Shown here: positions 47,395 to 55,666 of the stretch, in pieces | How the letters are laid out: each line of letters starts with the position of its first letter | Position numbering within the stretch: the first letter of the stretch is position 1 | Assembly (NCBI GenBank): GCA_910576535.1 | Contig: CAJTKK010000010.1 | Span: 1 to 64,000 of the forward strand | Length of the DNA: 64,000 bases | Origin: an uncultured Lachnospiraceae bacterium | GTDB taxonomy: Bacteria; Bacillota; Clostridia; Lachnospirales; Lachnospiraceae | Reading direction: 5' to 3' | Notes under the pieces: generated by a model | Told to the model about the DNA's origin: nothing | The model's input: only the letters and a program-made list of their open reading frames with translations | Databases searched by the model: none | Position numbers and translations under genes: made by a program

Positions 47395-48093
47395 ATGAAA
47401 GAATGTATATTGGTAGTGGATGATGACAGGGAAATCGTAAAAGCAATTGCTCTTTTACTGGAAAAGGAAGAATATTGTGTCCTGAAAGCATATGACGGGA
47501 TGCAGGCTTTGGAAATGACAGCGGAACATCCGGTACAGCTTATCATAATTGATGTCATGATGCCTAAACTGGATGGTTTATCCGCAGTAATGAAGATAAG
47601 GGAAAGAAAAAATATCCCTATTATTGTTTTAAGTGCAAAAAGTGAAGACACCGATAAAGTATTAGGTTTATCTATGGGTGCGGACGATTATGTGGCAAAG
47701 CCTTATCATGCAGGAGAATTAGTAGCAAGGGTGAAAAGTCATCTGCGCCGGTATACGAGCTTAGGGGATATCCATGCATCAATATCTTCTGTCAATATCG
47801 TCAATGGGAAGCTTTGTTACAATAAAGAAGAAAAAGTTTTGTATGCGGATGGGGAACCGGTAAAGTTGACAGCTACGGAAACAAAAATTATGGATTTGCT
47901 TATGTGCAATTTAGGAAGAGTTTTTCCGGCAGAAGAAATTTACCGGCGTGTATGGAACGAAGAAGCATATGCAGCAGAAAATACAGTTATGGTTCATATC
48001 CGGAGGATACGGGAAAAAATAGAATATAATCCGAAGGAACCGGAATATTTAAAGGTGGTGTGGGGCATTGGATACAAAATGGAAAAAAAGTAA
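47395..48093 (+). CDS. Response regulator, OmpR/PhoB family
   Basis: A 232-residue regulator: receiver domain with the acidic residues D-D-D at 9-11, phosphorylation site Asp53 in I-I-D-V-M-M-P, and Lys in V-A-K-P-Y. A winged-helix output domain (about 130-232) carries L-T-A-T-E-T-K-I-M-D-L-L and the recognition helix V-H-I-R-R-I-R-E-K-I. GGAAG precedes the ATG. It overlaps its kinase gene by 26 bases. The architecture resembles regulators of cell-envelope stress, but the target genes are unknown. Confidence 0.93.
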   Translation: MKECILVVDDDREIVKAIALLLEKEEYCVLKAYDGMQALEMTAEHPVQLIIIDVMMPKLDGLSAVMKIRERKNIPIIVLSAKSEDTDKVLGLSMGADDYVAKPYHAGELVARVKSHLRRYTSLGDIHASISSVNIVNGKLCYNKEEKVLYADGEPVKLTATETKIMDLLMCNLGRVFPAEEIYRRVWNEEAYAAENTVMVHIRRIREKIEYNPKEPEYLKVVWGIGYKMEKK

Positions 48094-50413
48094 AGCAGTT
48101 ATAGGTTTTATTTCCTATATGGCAGGCATTAGTATTTTGTTAGTAAATCTTGGGGTTCTATTTTTGGAAATTTATTATATGGACTCCGGGCAACGGATGG
48201 AATATATTTTTCAGGAAGATTATCAACAGACGAATAAATTTAAAGAGTATATCTCCGATTATCTGAATGTTTTTTTGTCTATGTCGATAGCGGAAGATAA
48301 TCAGGAAAAAGAAGAAAGGGAAGGGGAAAAAAATGAATATTTGGAAGCGGAAGCAACGGAAGAAATAGAACGTTTCATTCCGGGATGGAATAGCTATGCA
48401 GCAGCGGAAAATTATTATGACGATTATGGGTATGACTGGAATACATCATATGGATATAGCTGGGATATGGATAAAAAAACAGCGGAAAATTATCATAGTA
48501 TGATGAAAGATGACAAGAATATTTTATATAGGATCGAAAAATCAGAAAAAATATTGTTTACCAATGAAGAAAACTTTGGATTGGGCAATGATACAGAAAA
48601 CGGGTATTGTTATGAAGTGACAAAAAGTAATGGCGCGAAAAAGATGATTTCTTTGCCGGAGGGATATAATTTTCTGCTGTATTTTAATGGAAGAGAAGTA
48701 GAGATATGGAAAGATGGAGGAAAAATTAATGTGTATGGGAACGGTTATTACCAGGAAGAAAGCGGATGGCATGTTCCCGGATATCGGAATTTTATTGCGG
48801 ATGATGCAGTGAAGGAATCTGAGGTATATATAGCTGCCGCAAAAATCCCAAGTATATTTGTAAAAGGCAGTTCCACGGGAAGAGAAGTTAATTATACAGC
48901 ATTTTACAATATACAGAAAAATATCCAAGTTGAGAAGTCAGCTTATATAAAATGGGTTAATATTACCATATTTGCGGTATTCCTTCTTTTTATCGGATTT
49001 TTATTCCGTAAAGAAAGGATAGAAGCGGGGATGATCATAGCAGGGTTTACCAGGAAAATTTGGTACGAAGTAAAACTGTTCCCTTTACTTGCAGTTTTTG
49101 GTTTCTTTATTATGCTGTTCCTCCGTTTATTAAATGATTTTTATTGGATGGGGGAAAATTATATTTATGAAATGAGATTTGGATATATCTATTACCCTGG
49201 GCTGGGGCAAATTACATGTCTTGTATTGTTTTTCTGCAGTTTCATTATTTGGCTGTTTGTCAATGACAGGCATTATAATAAAGGATCCGGGAAAAGCCTG
49301 GTAGGAAAAATAAGCAGTCTTTATAGAACATCCACGCTGAAACTTCCAATCAGCAAACGGATGGCAAGGAATTATATAGGAATTAGCTTATTTATTTGGA
49401 TGATATGTATCATTTGTATGTTATTTATTATAGCGGTGATAGAAGGAATTTTGACAGAAGGCCTGGGATCTATTATTTTCATTGCTCTTTTGGCAGTGAT
49501 ATTGTATTTTCCCTTTTTATTTGTCAGAAGCGGGAAAAAAACGGCGGAGTCGTTGGAAAATTTGGTAGAACAGATACAAGCTATTCATGATGGGGAATTA
49601 AGGGAAGGGAAAGAAATGTGGGAAGGATCCGGTTTATCGGAAGCCTTGGAAAATTTATATGATATTAAAAACGGGATGCAGGAAGCAGTAAAAGAGCAGA
49701 TGAAGAGTGAACGGATGAAAGTGGAATTGGTTGCCAATGTTTCCCATGATATAAAAACCCCTTTGACTTCTATTATCAGTTATGTGGATTTATTGAAGCA
49801 GGAGGATCATCTCCCGGAACATGTAAAAGAGTATGTAATGATTTTGGACAATAAATCCCAGAGATTAAAATTAATGGTACAAGATGTGTTTGAAGTAAGC
49901 AAAGCTGTTTCGGGCAATCTTCCGGTAAATATGGAAAATTTGGATTTAGGTAAGCTGTTGCGCCAGACAATTGCGGATATGCAAGAACAGATAGAAAAAA
50001 GCCCTGTCAGCGTTAAAATGAAGCTGCCGGAAAATGCAGTTATCATATATGCGGATGGGAAACGCATATACAGGGTATTCCAGAATTTAATACAAAATGC
50101 TTTGAAATATTCTTTAGAAGGTTCCCGGGTTTATATTACTTTACAGGAAGACGGGGAAATGGCTATGGTCTGTGTGAAAAATATTTCAAAGGAAGAAATT
50201 CCTTCCGGCATGGATTTTACAGAACGTTTTATAAGAGGGGATGAAAGCAGGAGTGATGGGGGAAGCGGACTGGGTTTATCTATCGCCAGAAGCTTTACAG
50301 AGGCCTGCGGAGGTCACTTTAAAGTAGAAACAGTGGCTGATTTATTTGTAGTGACTGTGTCATTTCCCCTCGTTCTGCTTTCCTGTACGGAACATATAGA
50401 TGATTCTTTCTGA
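48068..50413 (+). CDS. Membrane sensor histidine kinase with large extracytoplasmic domain
   Basis: A 781-residue kinase, partner of the OmpR-type regulator. A first membrane segment (about 11-33) precedes an extracytoplasmic domain of roughly 260 residues, rich in Tyr and acidic residues. Then come several membrane segments between about 298 and 490, a short HAMP-like linker, a HisKA domain with His560 in V-S-H-D-I-K-T-P-L-T-S, and an HATPase with N-L-I-Q-N-A-L-K-Y-S and G-G-S-G-L-G-L-S-I-A-R. The start is a TTG inside the end of the regulator gene. The multi-span membrane part is unusual and could be sensory in itself. Confidence 0.9.
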   Translation: MDTKWKKSKAVIGFISYMAGISILLVNLGVLFLEIYYMDSGQRMEYIFQEDYQQTNKFKEYISDYLNVFLSMSIAEDNQEKEEREGEKNEYLEAEATEEIERFIPGWNSYAAAENYYDDYGYDWNTSYGYSWDMDKKTAENYHSMMKDDKNILYRIEKSEKILFTNEENFGLGNDTENGYCYEVTKSNGAKKMISLPEGYNFLLYFNGREVEIWKDGGKINVYGNGYYQEESGWHVPGYRNFIADDAVKESEVYIAAAKIPSIFVKGSSTGREVNYTAFYNIQKNIQVEKSAYIKWVNITIFAVFLLFIGFLFRKERIEAGMIIAGFTRKIWYEVKLFPLLAVFGFFIMLFLRLLNDFYWMGENYIYEMRFGYIYYPGLGQITCLVLFFCSFIIWLFVNDRHYNKGSGKSLVGKISSLYRTSTLKLPISKRMARNYIGISLFIWMICIICMLFIIAVIEGILTEGLGSIIFIALLAVILYFPFLFVRSGKKTAESLENLVEQIQAIHDGELREGKEMWEGSGLSEALENLYDIKNGMQEAVKEQMKSERMKVELVANVSHDIKTPLTSIISYVDLLKQEDHLPEHVKEYVMILDNKSQRLKLMVQDVFEVSKAVSGNLPVNMENLDLGKLLRQTIADMQEQIEKSPVSVKMKLPENAVIIYADGKRIYRVFQNLIQNALKYSLEGSRVYITLQEDGEMAMVCVKNISKEEIPSGMDFTERFIRGDESRSDGGSGLGLSIARSFTEACGGHFKVETVADLFVVTVSFPLVLLSCTEHIDDSF

Positions 50414-50420
50414 TACGGAA

Positions 50421-50470
50421 TTATCTCCGGGTATTTCTCCATGGTTGAGAAACACCCGGAGATAATTTTT
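50421..50470 (+). terminator. Strong terminator after the kinase gene
   Basis: TTATCTCCGGGT and ACCCGGAGATAA, extended by TTTCTC/GAGAAA, form a stem of about 18 base pairs followed by TTTTT. It marks the end of the conserved region before the accessory island. Confidence 0.9.
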
Positions 50471-50578
50471 GGGTTGACCGGGCTTGAACCATTTATGAAA
50501 AAGTGGTATTGTTTTCTTGTAAGATTTATTGTCTTTTCCGGTGTCTTGAATCAGGAAAAGAAACCTATTTCTAATCTT

Positions 50579-50701
50579 TTATAAAGGAGCAGAAATCCAT
50601 TGCCTTCCCAGAGCAGCCCCTTTATCTGGCCATTTCTTCCGCCACAGAATAAAATAATACAATACATCTTTTTCAAGGGGATCCAGATCACATTCGACCA
50701 T
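50579..50701 (-). CDS. Possible 40-residue small ORF of unknown function
   Basis: A short open frame with ATG at 50701, starting M-V-E-C-D-L-D-P-L-E-K-D and containing W-R-K-K-W-P-D-K-G. The composition looks protein-like but no ribosome site precedes the ATG, and I recognise no family. It may be a remnant of a longer gene. It lies in the 654-base gene-poor gap 50414-51067. Confidence 0.2.
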   Translation of the reverse strand: MVECDLDPLEKDVLYYFILWRKKWPDKGAALGRQWISAPL

Positions 50702-50731
50702 AAGTATATACTTTATTAGATTAATCAATTA

Positions 50732-51022
50732 ATGTATATAAATTTTTCCATAGGCTATTATTATATTTTGACTACAGTTATTTCAGCAGACATGGGCGGG
50801 TTCATTCATAATCTTTTCAAACAAATGGAAGATATGCCGCTGGATAGACTAATAACAGTGTTTTTTGTCTGGATGACTGCATCTGAGTGAAAAGAAGTTT
50901 TGAAGGAAACTTTTCTCTGTGCCGGTATAACAAAGATCTCGGCAAATGAAACCAGGAGCTGTTTTTTAAGTTTAACAGAAAATTATGATCTGACTAGGCA
51001 TCTGTTCCGGCGCTTACAGTAA
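50732..51022 (+). pseudogene. Possible decayed ORF interrupted by an in-frame TGA
   Basis: From an ATG at 50732 a frame reads 52 codons to TGA at 50888 and then continues in the same frame for 43 sense codons to TAA at 51020. The two parts read as protein-like sequence (M-G-G-F-I-H-N-L-F-K-Q-M-E-D-M-P before, K-E-V-L-K-E-T-F-L-C-A-G after). No ribosome site precedes the ATG. I do not recognise the family. It is either a gene broken by a nonsense mutation or a chance frame, next to the serine recombinase gene. Confidence 0.3.
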
Positions 51023-51067
51023 TAAGCAATACAGCTCTTAATTTTTTATTGCAAAAGGAGATCAGTT

Positions 51068-51709
51068 ATGAGTGAAGAGACGAAAGTAACCAAGCAAGTG
51101 GCATATGGATATGCCCGTGTATCTAGTACGACACAGAATGAAGATAGGCAGATTATTGCATTAAAGGAAATAGGTGTGGCGGAGAAAAATATTTATATAG
51201 ATAAAATGTCCGGTAAAAATTTTGACCGCCCACAGTATAAAAAATTACTTCGTAAGCTGAATAGCAATACAGTGCTTTACATCAAATCCATTGATAGGTT
51301 GGGAAGAAGTTATTCAGATCTTAGTGAACAATGGCAGATTATTACGAAGGAAAAGAAATCAGATATCTGTGTGATTGATATGCCTATTTTGGACACAAGG
51401 CGGGAAAAGAATTTGCTAGGGACATTCATTAGCGATCTCATTTTGACGCTTTTAAACTATTGTTCTGCATCGGAGCTGAACTTGATTCACCAAAGACAGC
51501 AGGAGGGGATAGCGGCTGCAAAAGCACGGGGAGTAAAGATGGGGAGACCTACGAAACCTTTGCCAAATAATTTTTATGAAGTTTATCAGGAATGGGAAAA
51601 AGGAAATATATGCTGTATTGCAGCAGCTAAAAAATGTGGTATGCCGGAATCTACATTTCGGTATAAAGCCATGGCTCATCGCCGGTCAATACATTTAGAA
51701 ACCATGTAG
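51068..51709 (+). CDS. Serine recombinase (resolvase/invertase family)
   Basis: A 213-residue small serine recombinase. The resolvase domain begins A-Y-G-Y-A-R-V-S-S with the catalytic Ser19 and Arg17, then D-R-Q-I-I-A-L and I-K-S-I-D-R-L-G-R-S-Y near 79-89. The long E helix leads to K-A-R-G-V-K-M-G-R-P and a C-terminal helix-turn-helix (about 175-205). This size and layout are typical of invertases (Hin/Pin) and Tn3-type resolvases. AAAAGGAG precedes the ATG. No other transposition or conjugation gene is present. It directly precedes the promoter region of the biosynthetic operon, so control of that segment is possible. Confidence 0.93.
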   Translation: MSEETKVTKQVAYGYARVSSTTQNEDRQIIALKEIGVAEKNIYIDKMSGKNFDRPQYKKLLRKLNSNTVLYIKSIDRLGRSYSDLSEQWQIITKEKKSDICVIDMPILDTRREKNLLGTFISDLILTLLNYCSASELNLIHQRQQEGIAAAKARGVKMGRPTKPLPNNFYEVYQEWEKGNICCIAAAKKCGMPESTFRYKAMAHRRSIHLETM

Positions 51710-51713
51710 AGAT

Positions 51714-51754
51714 AAAAAATGATTGTCAGTACATTTACTGACAATCATTTTTTA
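51714..51754 (+). terminator. Terminator after the recombinase gene
   Basis: TGATTGTCAGTA and TACTGACAATCA form a perfect stem with a CATT loop, followed by TTTTTT. Confidence 0.88.
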
Positions 51755-51798
51755 ATTTATGTATTAAAAAGAGGATGTTCTAAAAAAAATATTACATT

Positions 51799-51818
51799 CG
51801 CAAAAAATAATACTTTTT
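51799..51818 (+). repeat. 20-bp near-repeat, copy 1
   Basis: This stretch agrees at 18 of 20 positions with 51936-51955; both share CGCAAAAAA at the start and ATACTTTTT at the end. The copies lie 137 bases apart in direct orientation, on either side of the operon promoter. Copy 2 sits in a near-perfect dyad, so it also matches in the opposite sense. They could be sites for the adjacent serine recombinase or operator copies. Low complexity makes chance similarity possible. Confidence 0.4.
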
Positions 51819-51876
51819 AAAAACTGGAAAAAAATTCTGAAACAAAATTTGGATAATATAAAAATGTAGAAAATAC

Positions 51877-51905
51877 TTGCAAAATGAAGTAAAGCACGAT
51901 ATACT
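51877..51905 (+). promoter_or_regulatory. Promoter of the FkbH-MBOAT operon
   Basis: TTGCAA (51877-51882) and TATACT (51900-51905) are separated by 17 bases. Transcription would begin near 51912, leaving a leader of about 80 bases that contains the dyad at 51933-51961. Confidence 0.65.
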
Positions 51906-51932
51906 GTGACATAAGTTAGTGTATACAATAGA

Positions 51933-51961
51933 GTCCGCAAAAAAGTATACTTTTTGCGGAC
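51933..51961. repeat. Near-perfect dyad in the operon leader (contains repeat copy 2)
   Basis: GTCCGCAAAAAAGTA faces TACTTTTTGCGGAC, with a one-base difference in the A/T runs. There is no T-tract after it, so it is not a plain terminator. It may be a hairpin near the ribosome site, an operator, or a recombinase binding site. The following CDS begins 30 bases further. Confidence 0.55.
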
Positions 51962-51991
51962 AAGGCGAAATATAATAGGAGAAAATATACA

Positions 51992-53785
51992 ATGAAGGAA
52001 TTAGAATATCCTTTTGATTCAGATAAAATTATAAAAAAGAAAAAGTTGTATAAGAAGCAGTTATTATCGGATAAATCTACAAATCTGATAGAGAAGAAGA
52101 TTGCAATTTTGGGGGGAGAAACTACACAGAATATTAAGCTGATATTAGAACTGTTTTTATTAAATTATGGGATCAAGCCTTCTTTTTATGAATCTGAATA
52201 CAATCAATATTACGAAGACGGAATGTTCCCTAACCCAGAACTTGAGGAGTTTGCTCCTGATATCATATATGTGTGTACCTGTGTAAGAAATATTATTGAT
52301 TTTCCAATGATGTCAGATGACAGGGAAACTGTAGAAAACAAAAAACAAGCAGTAATCAGTAGGTTTTATGGATTATGGGATGCTATAACACAACGGTATC
52401 ATTGTCCTATTATTCAGAATAATTTTGAATATCCCTTCTATCGGATTATGGGGAATAAAGATGCGAGTGATTATCATGGAAGAGTGAATTTTGTTACTAT
52501 GCTTAACTGTGCATTTTATGAATATGCCCAGATGCATGATAATTTTTACATTTGTGACGTCAATTATATATCCGCATCCTATGGCTTAGATAAATGGGCA
52601 ACTCCATATTATTGGCATATGTACAAATATGCGGTCGCAGTTCCGGCGATACCATATTTGTCTTTTAATGTTGCCAACATTATCAAGTCTATTTATGGAA
52701 AAAATAAAAAAGCGCTGAATTTAGATCTTGATAATACACTCTGGGGTGGAATTGTTGGAGACGACGGTTCCGATAATATTGAAATTGGACAGGAAACATC
52801 TTTGGCACAGACTTATAGTGAGTTTCAGGAATATGTCAAACTGCATAAGCAATTAGGAATACTGCTTACGGTAAACTCTAAAAATGACGAATCTAATGCA
52901 ATTAGTGGATTTGAAAGACCTGACAGTGTGCTTAAGAAAGATGATTTTGTTAATTTTAAAGCCAATTGGAATCCAAAGAGCATGAATTTGTCTGAAACGG
53001 CATCAGAGATGACCTTACTTCCGGAAAGTTTTGTTTTTGTGGATGACAATCCTGCTGAAAGAGCTATTATTGAAAGCCAACTGCCAGGTGTGGCTGTTCC
53101 GCAGATTGATGGAGTAGAACATTATATACAGATTATTGATAAATCGGGATTTTTTGAAGTTACGAGCCTTTTGCAGGAAGACCTCAAACGTAGCGAAATG
53201 TATCAGGAAAATGCAAAGCGCCAGCAGCTTCAGGCATCTTTTACGGATTATACGGATTATCTCAAATCTCTTGAAATGAAAGGGGAAATTAAGAGCTTTG
53301 TACCGATGTATATGTCCCGTATTGCACAGTTAACCAATAAAAGCAATCAGTTTAATCTTACTACAAAAAGGTATAGCCAGAGCGATATAGAAGAAGTGGC
53401 AGACGATCCCAATTACCTTACCCTTTATGGTAAATTGGGGGATAAATTTGGTGATAACGGAGTTGTAAGTATTGTAATTGGAAGAATAGACGGTTTAAGT
53501 AAAGATGAACTTCATATGGAATTATGGCTTATGAGCTGCAGAGTTTTAAAAAGAGATATGGAGTTTGCCATGATGGATGAGCTTGTTAGCAAAGCCCGGG
53601 ATGCTGGAATAAAGAAATTGATTGGTTATTATTATCCGACAGCAAAAAATGCAATGGTAAAGGAATTTTATGGTTTGCAAGGATTTAAGAAAATATCTGA
53701 GGATGCGGATGGTAATACTGTATGGGAATTTGAAATAACGGACGGTTATGAAAAGAAGCAGCATGTTATTGACATTAACAAATAG
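51992..53785 (+). CDS. FkbH-like HAD-IIIC protein, probable acyl (glyceryl)-ACP loading enzyme
   Basis: A 597-residue protein. The N-terminal region (about 30-235) resembles the SGNH-like domain of FkbH proteins. The HAD domain has the nucleophile motif D245-L-D247-N-T-L-W-G-G, motif II near Ser296 (N-S-K-N-D), and V-D-D-N-P-A-E-R near 350. The C-terminal part (about 440-590) is GNAT-like with L-M-S-C-R-V-L. Characterised FkbH proteins take 1,3-bisphosphoglycerate, remove phosphate and form glyceryl-ACP. The Cys that, as I recall, often precedes the motif II Ser is Asn here. The gene leads an operon with its own ACP gene, which supports a loading role. GGAG precedes the ATG. The actual acyl group is inferred. 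Confidence 0.85.
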   Translation: MKELEYPFDSDKIIKKKKLYKKQLLSDKSTNLIEKKIAILGGETTQNIKLILELFLLNYGIKPSFYESEYNQYYEDGMFPNPELEEFAPDIIYVCTCVRNIIDFPMMSDDRETVENKKQAVISRFYGLWDAITQRYHCPIIQNNFEYPFYRIMGNKDASDYHGRVNFVTMLNCAFYEYAQMHDNFYICDVNYISASYGLDKWATPYYWHMYKYAVAVPAIPYLSFNVANIIKSIYGKNKKALNLDLDNTLWGGIVGDDGSDNIEIGQETSLAQTYSEFQEYVKLHKQLGILLTVNSKNDESNAISGFERPDSVLKKDDFVNFKANWNPKSMNLSETASEMTLLPESFVFVDDNPAERAIIESQLPGVAVPQIDGVEHYIQIIDKSGFFEVTSLLQEDLKRSEMYQENAKRQQLQASFTDYTDYLKSLEMKGEIKSFVPMYMSRIAQLTNKSNQFNLTTKRYSQSDIEEVADDPNYLTLYGKLGDKFGDNGVVSIVIGRIDGLSKDELHMELWLMSCRVLKRDMEFAMMDELVSKARDAGIKKLIGYYYPTAKNAMVKEFYGLQGFKKISEDADGNTVWEFEITDGYEKKQHVIDINK

Positions 53786-53792
53786 GTAGAGT

Positions 53793-54638
53793 ATGGATTA
53801 TTTATTGCTTAGAAATGGAAATCAGATTCCGTGTGTTGGGTTTGGCACATGGCAGATAACAGATAGGGAACGGATGTCAGAACTTTTTTCTAAAGCTTAT
53901 GACGAAGGATATAGGCTGATTGATACTGCTGCGGCATATAGTAATGAAATTGCTCTTGCGAAGGCAATTGCTGCAAAAGGGATAAATAGAAATGAGTTAT
54001 TTCTGTCAGATAAAGTATGGAACACCTGCAGGGGATATGATTTAGTTCAGGAAGCTTGCCGGAAGTCTTTAAAAAAAATGAAAACAGATTACTTTGATCT
54101 TTATCTTATACATTGGCCAGCTTCTATGAAGTTATATTCCGACTGGGAGGAAATAAATGCTGAAACGTGGAGAGGCATGGAGCGGCTATACAAAGATGGT
54201 TTGGTAAAAAATATAGGTGTATGCAATTTTAAAGTGCATCACTTAGAAAAATTAAAGAGATCCGCAGATATTATGCCTTTTATTAATCAAATTGAAGTCC
54301 ATCCTGGATTAAATCAACGGGAAATAGTTGATTACTGTAAAAGAGAAAATATAATGATTGAAGCAAGCAGTCCCCTTGGAAATGGTCAAATATTGCAAAA
54401 TAGCGTTTTGAAATCTATTGCGGAAGCAAAACAGGTTACCGTAGCGCAAATTTGTTTAAGATGGAACCTTCAAAATGGAATTGCTGTAATACCAAAAACT
54501 TCTAATATTGATAGGTTACATACAAATATTGATGTGTTTAATTTTAAATTAAGTGAAGAAGAAATGGATCAAATTAATCGTATACCTTACTGCGGAGGTA
54601 TTGGTATTGATTCAGATGAGGTGATTGAATTTGGATAA
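53793..54638 (+). CDS. Aldo/keto reductase
   Basis: A 281-residue NAD(P)H-dependent oxidoreductase of the AKR superfamily (barrel fold). The catalytic tetrad is complete: Asp44 and Tyr49 in I-D-T-A-A-A-Y, Lys74 in S-D-K-V-W, and His107 in L-I-H-W-P. The cofactor-binding I-P-K-T-S-N lies near 234. It would reduce a carbonyl on a small metabolite or sugar. In this operon it could act on the product of the transketolase pair. It begins eight bases after the FkbH gene with only a weak GGTAGAG site. Confidence 0.92.
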   Translation: MDYLLLRNGNQIPCVGFGTWQITDRERMSELFSKAYDEGYRLIDTAAAYSNEIALAKAIAAKGINRNELFLSDKVWNTCRGYDLVQEACRKSLKKMKTDYFDLYLIHWPASMKLYSDWEEINAETWRGMERLYKDGLVKNIGVCNFKVHHLEKLKRSADIMPFINQIEVHPGLNQREIVDYCKRENIMIEASSPLGNGQILQNSVLKSIAEAKQVTVAQICLRWNLQNGIAVIPKTSNIDRLHTNIDVFNFKLSEEEMDQINRIPYCGGIGIDSDEVIEFG

Positions 54639-54658
54639 TGAAAGAAATATTCTGATAA

Positions 54659-55666
54659 TTGCCCGGGGGGGGGTGGAAGGCATATAATGTTGAATTAATG
54701 CGTTTTTTGGGTATTCTTATGATTATGGGGCATCATCTTTACCATATAGGTTTTGAGGGTGCATATATATTCAGAAACTGTTGGGTTTGGGTAGACTTTT
54801 ACTTTATCCTTACAGGGGCATTTACATATAAGCACTTCTTGTACAAGCATACTGGGAGCGGGCAATATGGCAGTGAAGCTATCCAGTATACATTCTTAAA
54901 ATATAAAAAATTTTTCTTGCTAACAACAATTTCTGTTATCGGCATGTATGTTATAGCTTATGGCAATATGTTAATCCGCCATGAATGGAGATTATTCTTT
55001 GAGACAGCATTAAATGCTATATTTGAGATAACATATTTAACTTCATCAGGAATTGCATCTACATTGAATGCGCCACTATGGTTTTTATCCGCAATGTTCA
55101 TTACATTGCCACTGATTGTTTATCTAATGCAGGCGCATCGGGAATTTTGGAAGGTTATATCATTTCTGGCGCCGATTCTGTATTTTGGACATCGGGGTGT
55201 CAATACCGATAGAACATGGCCTAATGATATGATAAGAGCTTTTGTATGTATTGCGCTTGGAACAATGGCATACATGTTTGCACAGAAGATAGGCAAATGT
55301 TTAAAAGGGAATAGGATTTTGTGCATATTAGCGTCAATTGTTGAAATTGTGATGGTAATAGCGTCAATCTATATTTCAGCATGGAACAGGCCATGTATAA
55401 ACATCATGGAACCTTTGTTTTTTTTGATAATTTCCCTGATGTTATCAGGTGTTACCGTCACATCATTCATAAATAATACTTTTGTGGCAAAACTTGGTGC
55501 ATTATCAATGCCAATATTTATATTTCACTGGGTTGTGGGATCAGTTTCAGTACTTATAACGGAAAGTATGAGAACAAGACTGTTGATCTATTATGTTGGG
55601 ACTTTATTAATAAGTTTTATATCGTTATTTTTATTACAAATGGAAAGGAAAAATTATGGACGCTGA
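54659..55666 (+). CDS. Acyltransferase-3 family membrane protein with poly-G tract at its start
   Basis: A membrane protein of about 320-335 residues with some ten helices and the acyltransferase-3 pattern: Y-N-V-E-L-M-R-F-L-G then the conserved His in G-H-H-L-Y-H. These proteins O-acylate, mostly O-acetylate, surface sugars or peptidoglycan. The start is problematic. In frame, TTG at 54659 directly follows TGA-TAA stops and has no ribosome site. An ATG at 54638 overlaps the upstream stop in the usual coupled way, but its frame meets those stops after five codons. Nine G residues lie between. A start at ATG 54698 would remove the family N-terminus. The gene may be phase-variable or broken in this copy. 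It overlaps the next gene by 11 bases. Confidence 0.72.
   Translation: MPGGGWKAYNVELMRFLGILMIMGHHLYHIGFEGAYIFRNCWVWVDFYFILTGAFTYKHFLYKHTGSGQYGSEAIQYTFLKYKKFFLLTTISVIGMYVIAYGNMLIRHEWRLFFETALNAIFEITYLTSSGIASTLNAPLWFLSAMFITLPLIVYLMQAHREFWKVISFLAPILYFGHRGVNTDRTWPNDMIRAFVCIALGTMAYMFAQKIGKCLKGNRILCILASIVEIVMVIASIYISAWNRPCINIMEPLFFLIISLMLSGVTVTSFINNTFVAKLGALSMPIFIFHWVVGSVSVLITESMRTRLLIYYVGTLLISFISLFLLQMERKNYGR
54665..54673 (+). repeat. Homopolymeric tract of nine G
   Basis: Nine consecutive G in an AT-rich operon, located within the first codons of the acyltransferase-3 gene. Such tracts change length by slipped-strand mispairing and can switch translation on and off. It could also act as a variable ribosome-binding stretch. 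Confidence 0.6.

Noticed and set aside
51792..51992. Minus-strand open frame of 66 codons in the operon promoter region
   Set aside because: It has no ribosome site, is rich in Phe and Tyr from AT-rich DNA, and overlaps the promoter and dyad.
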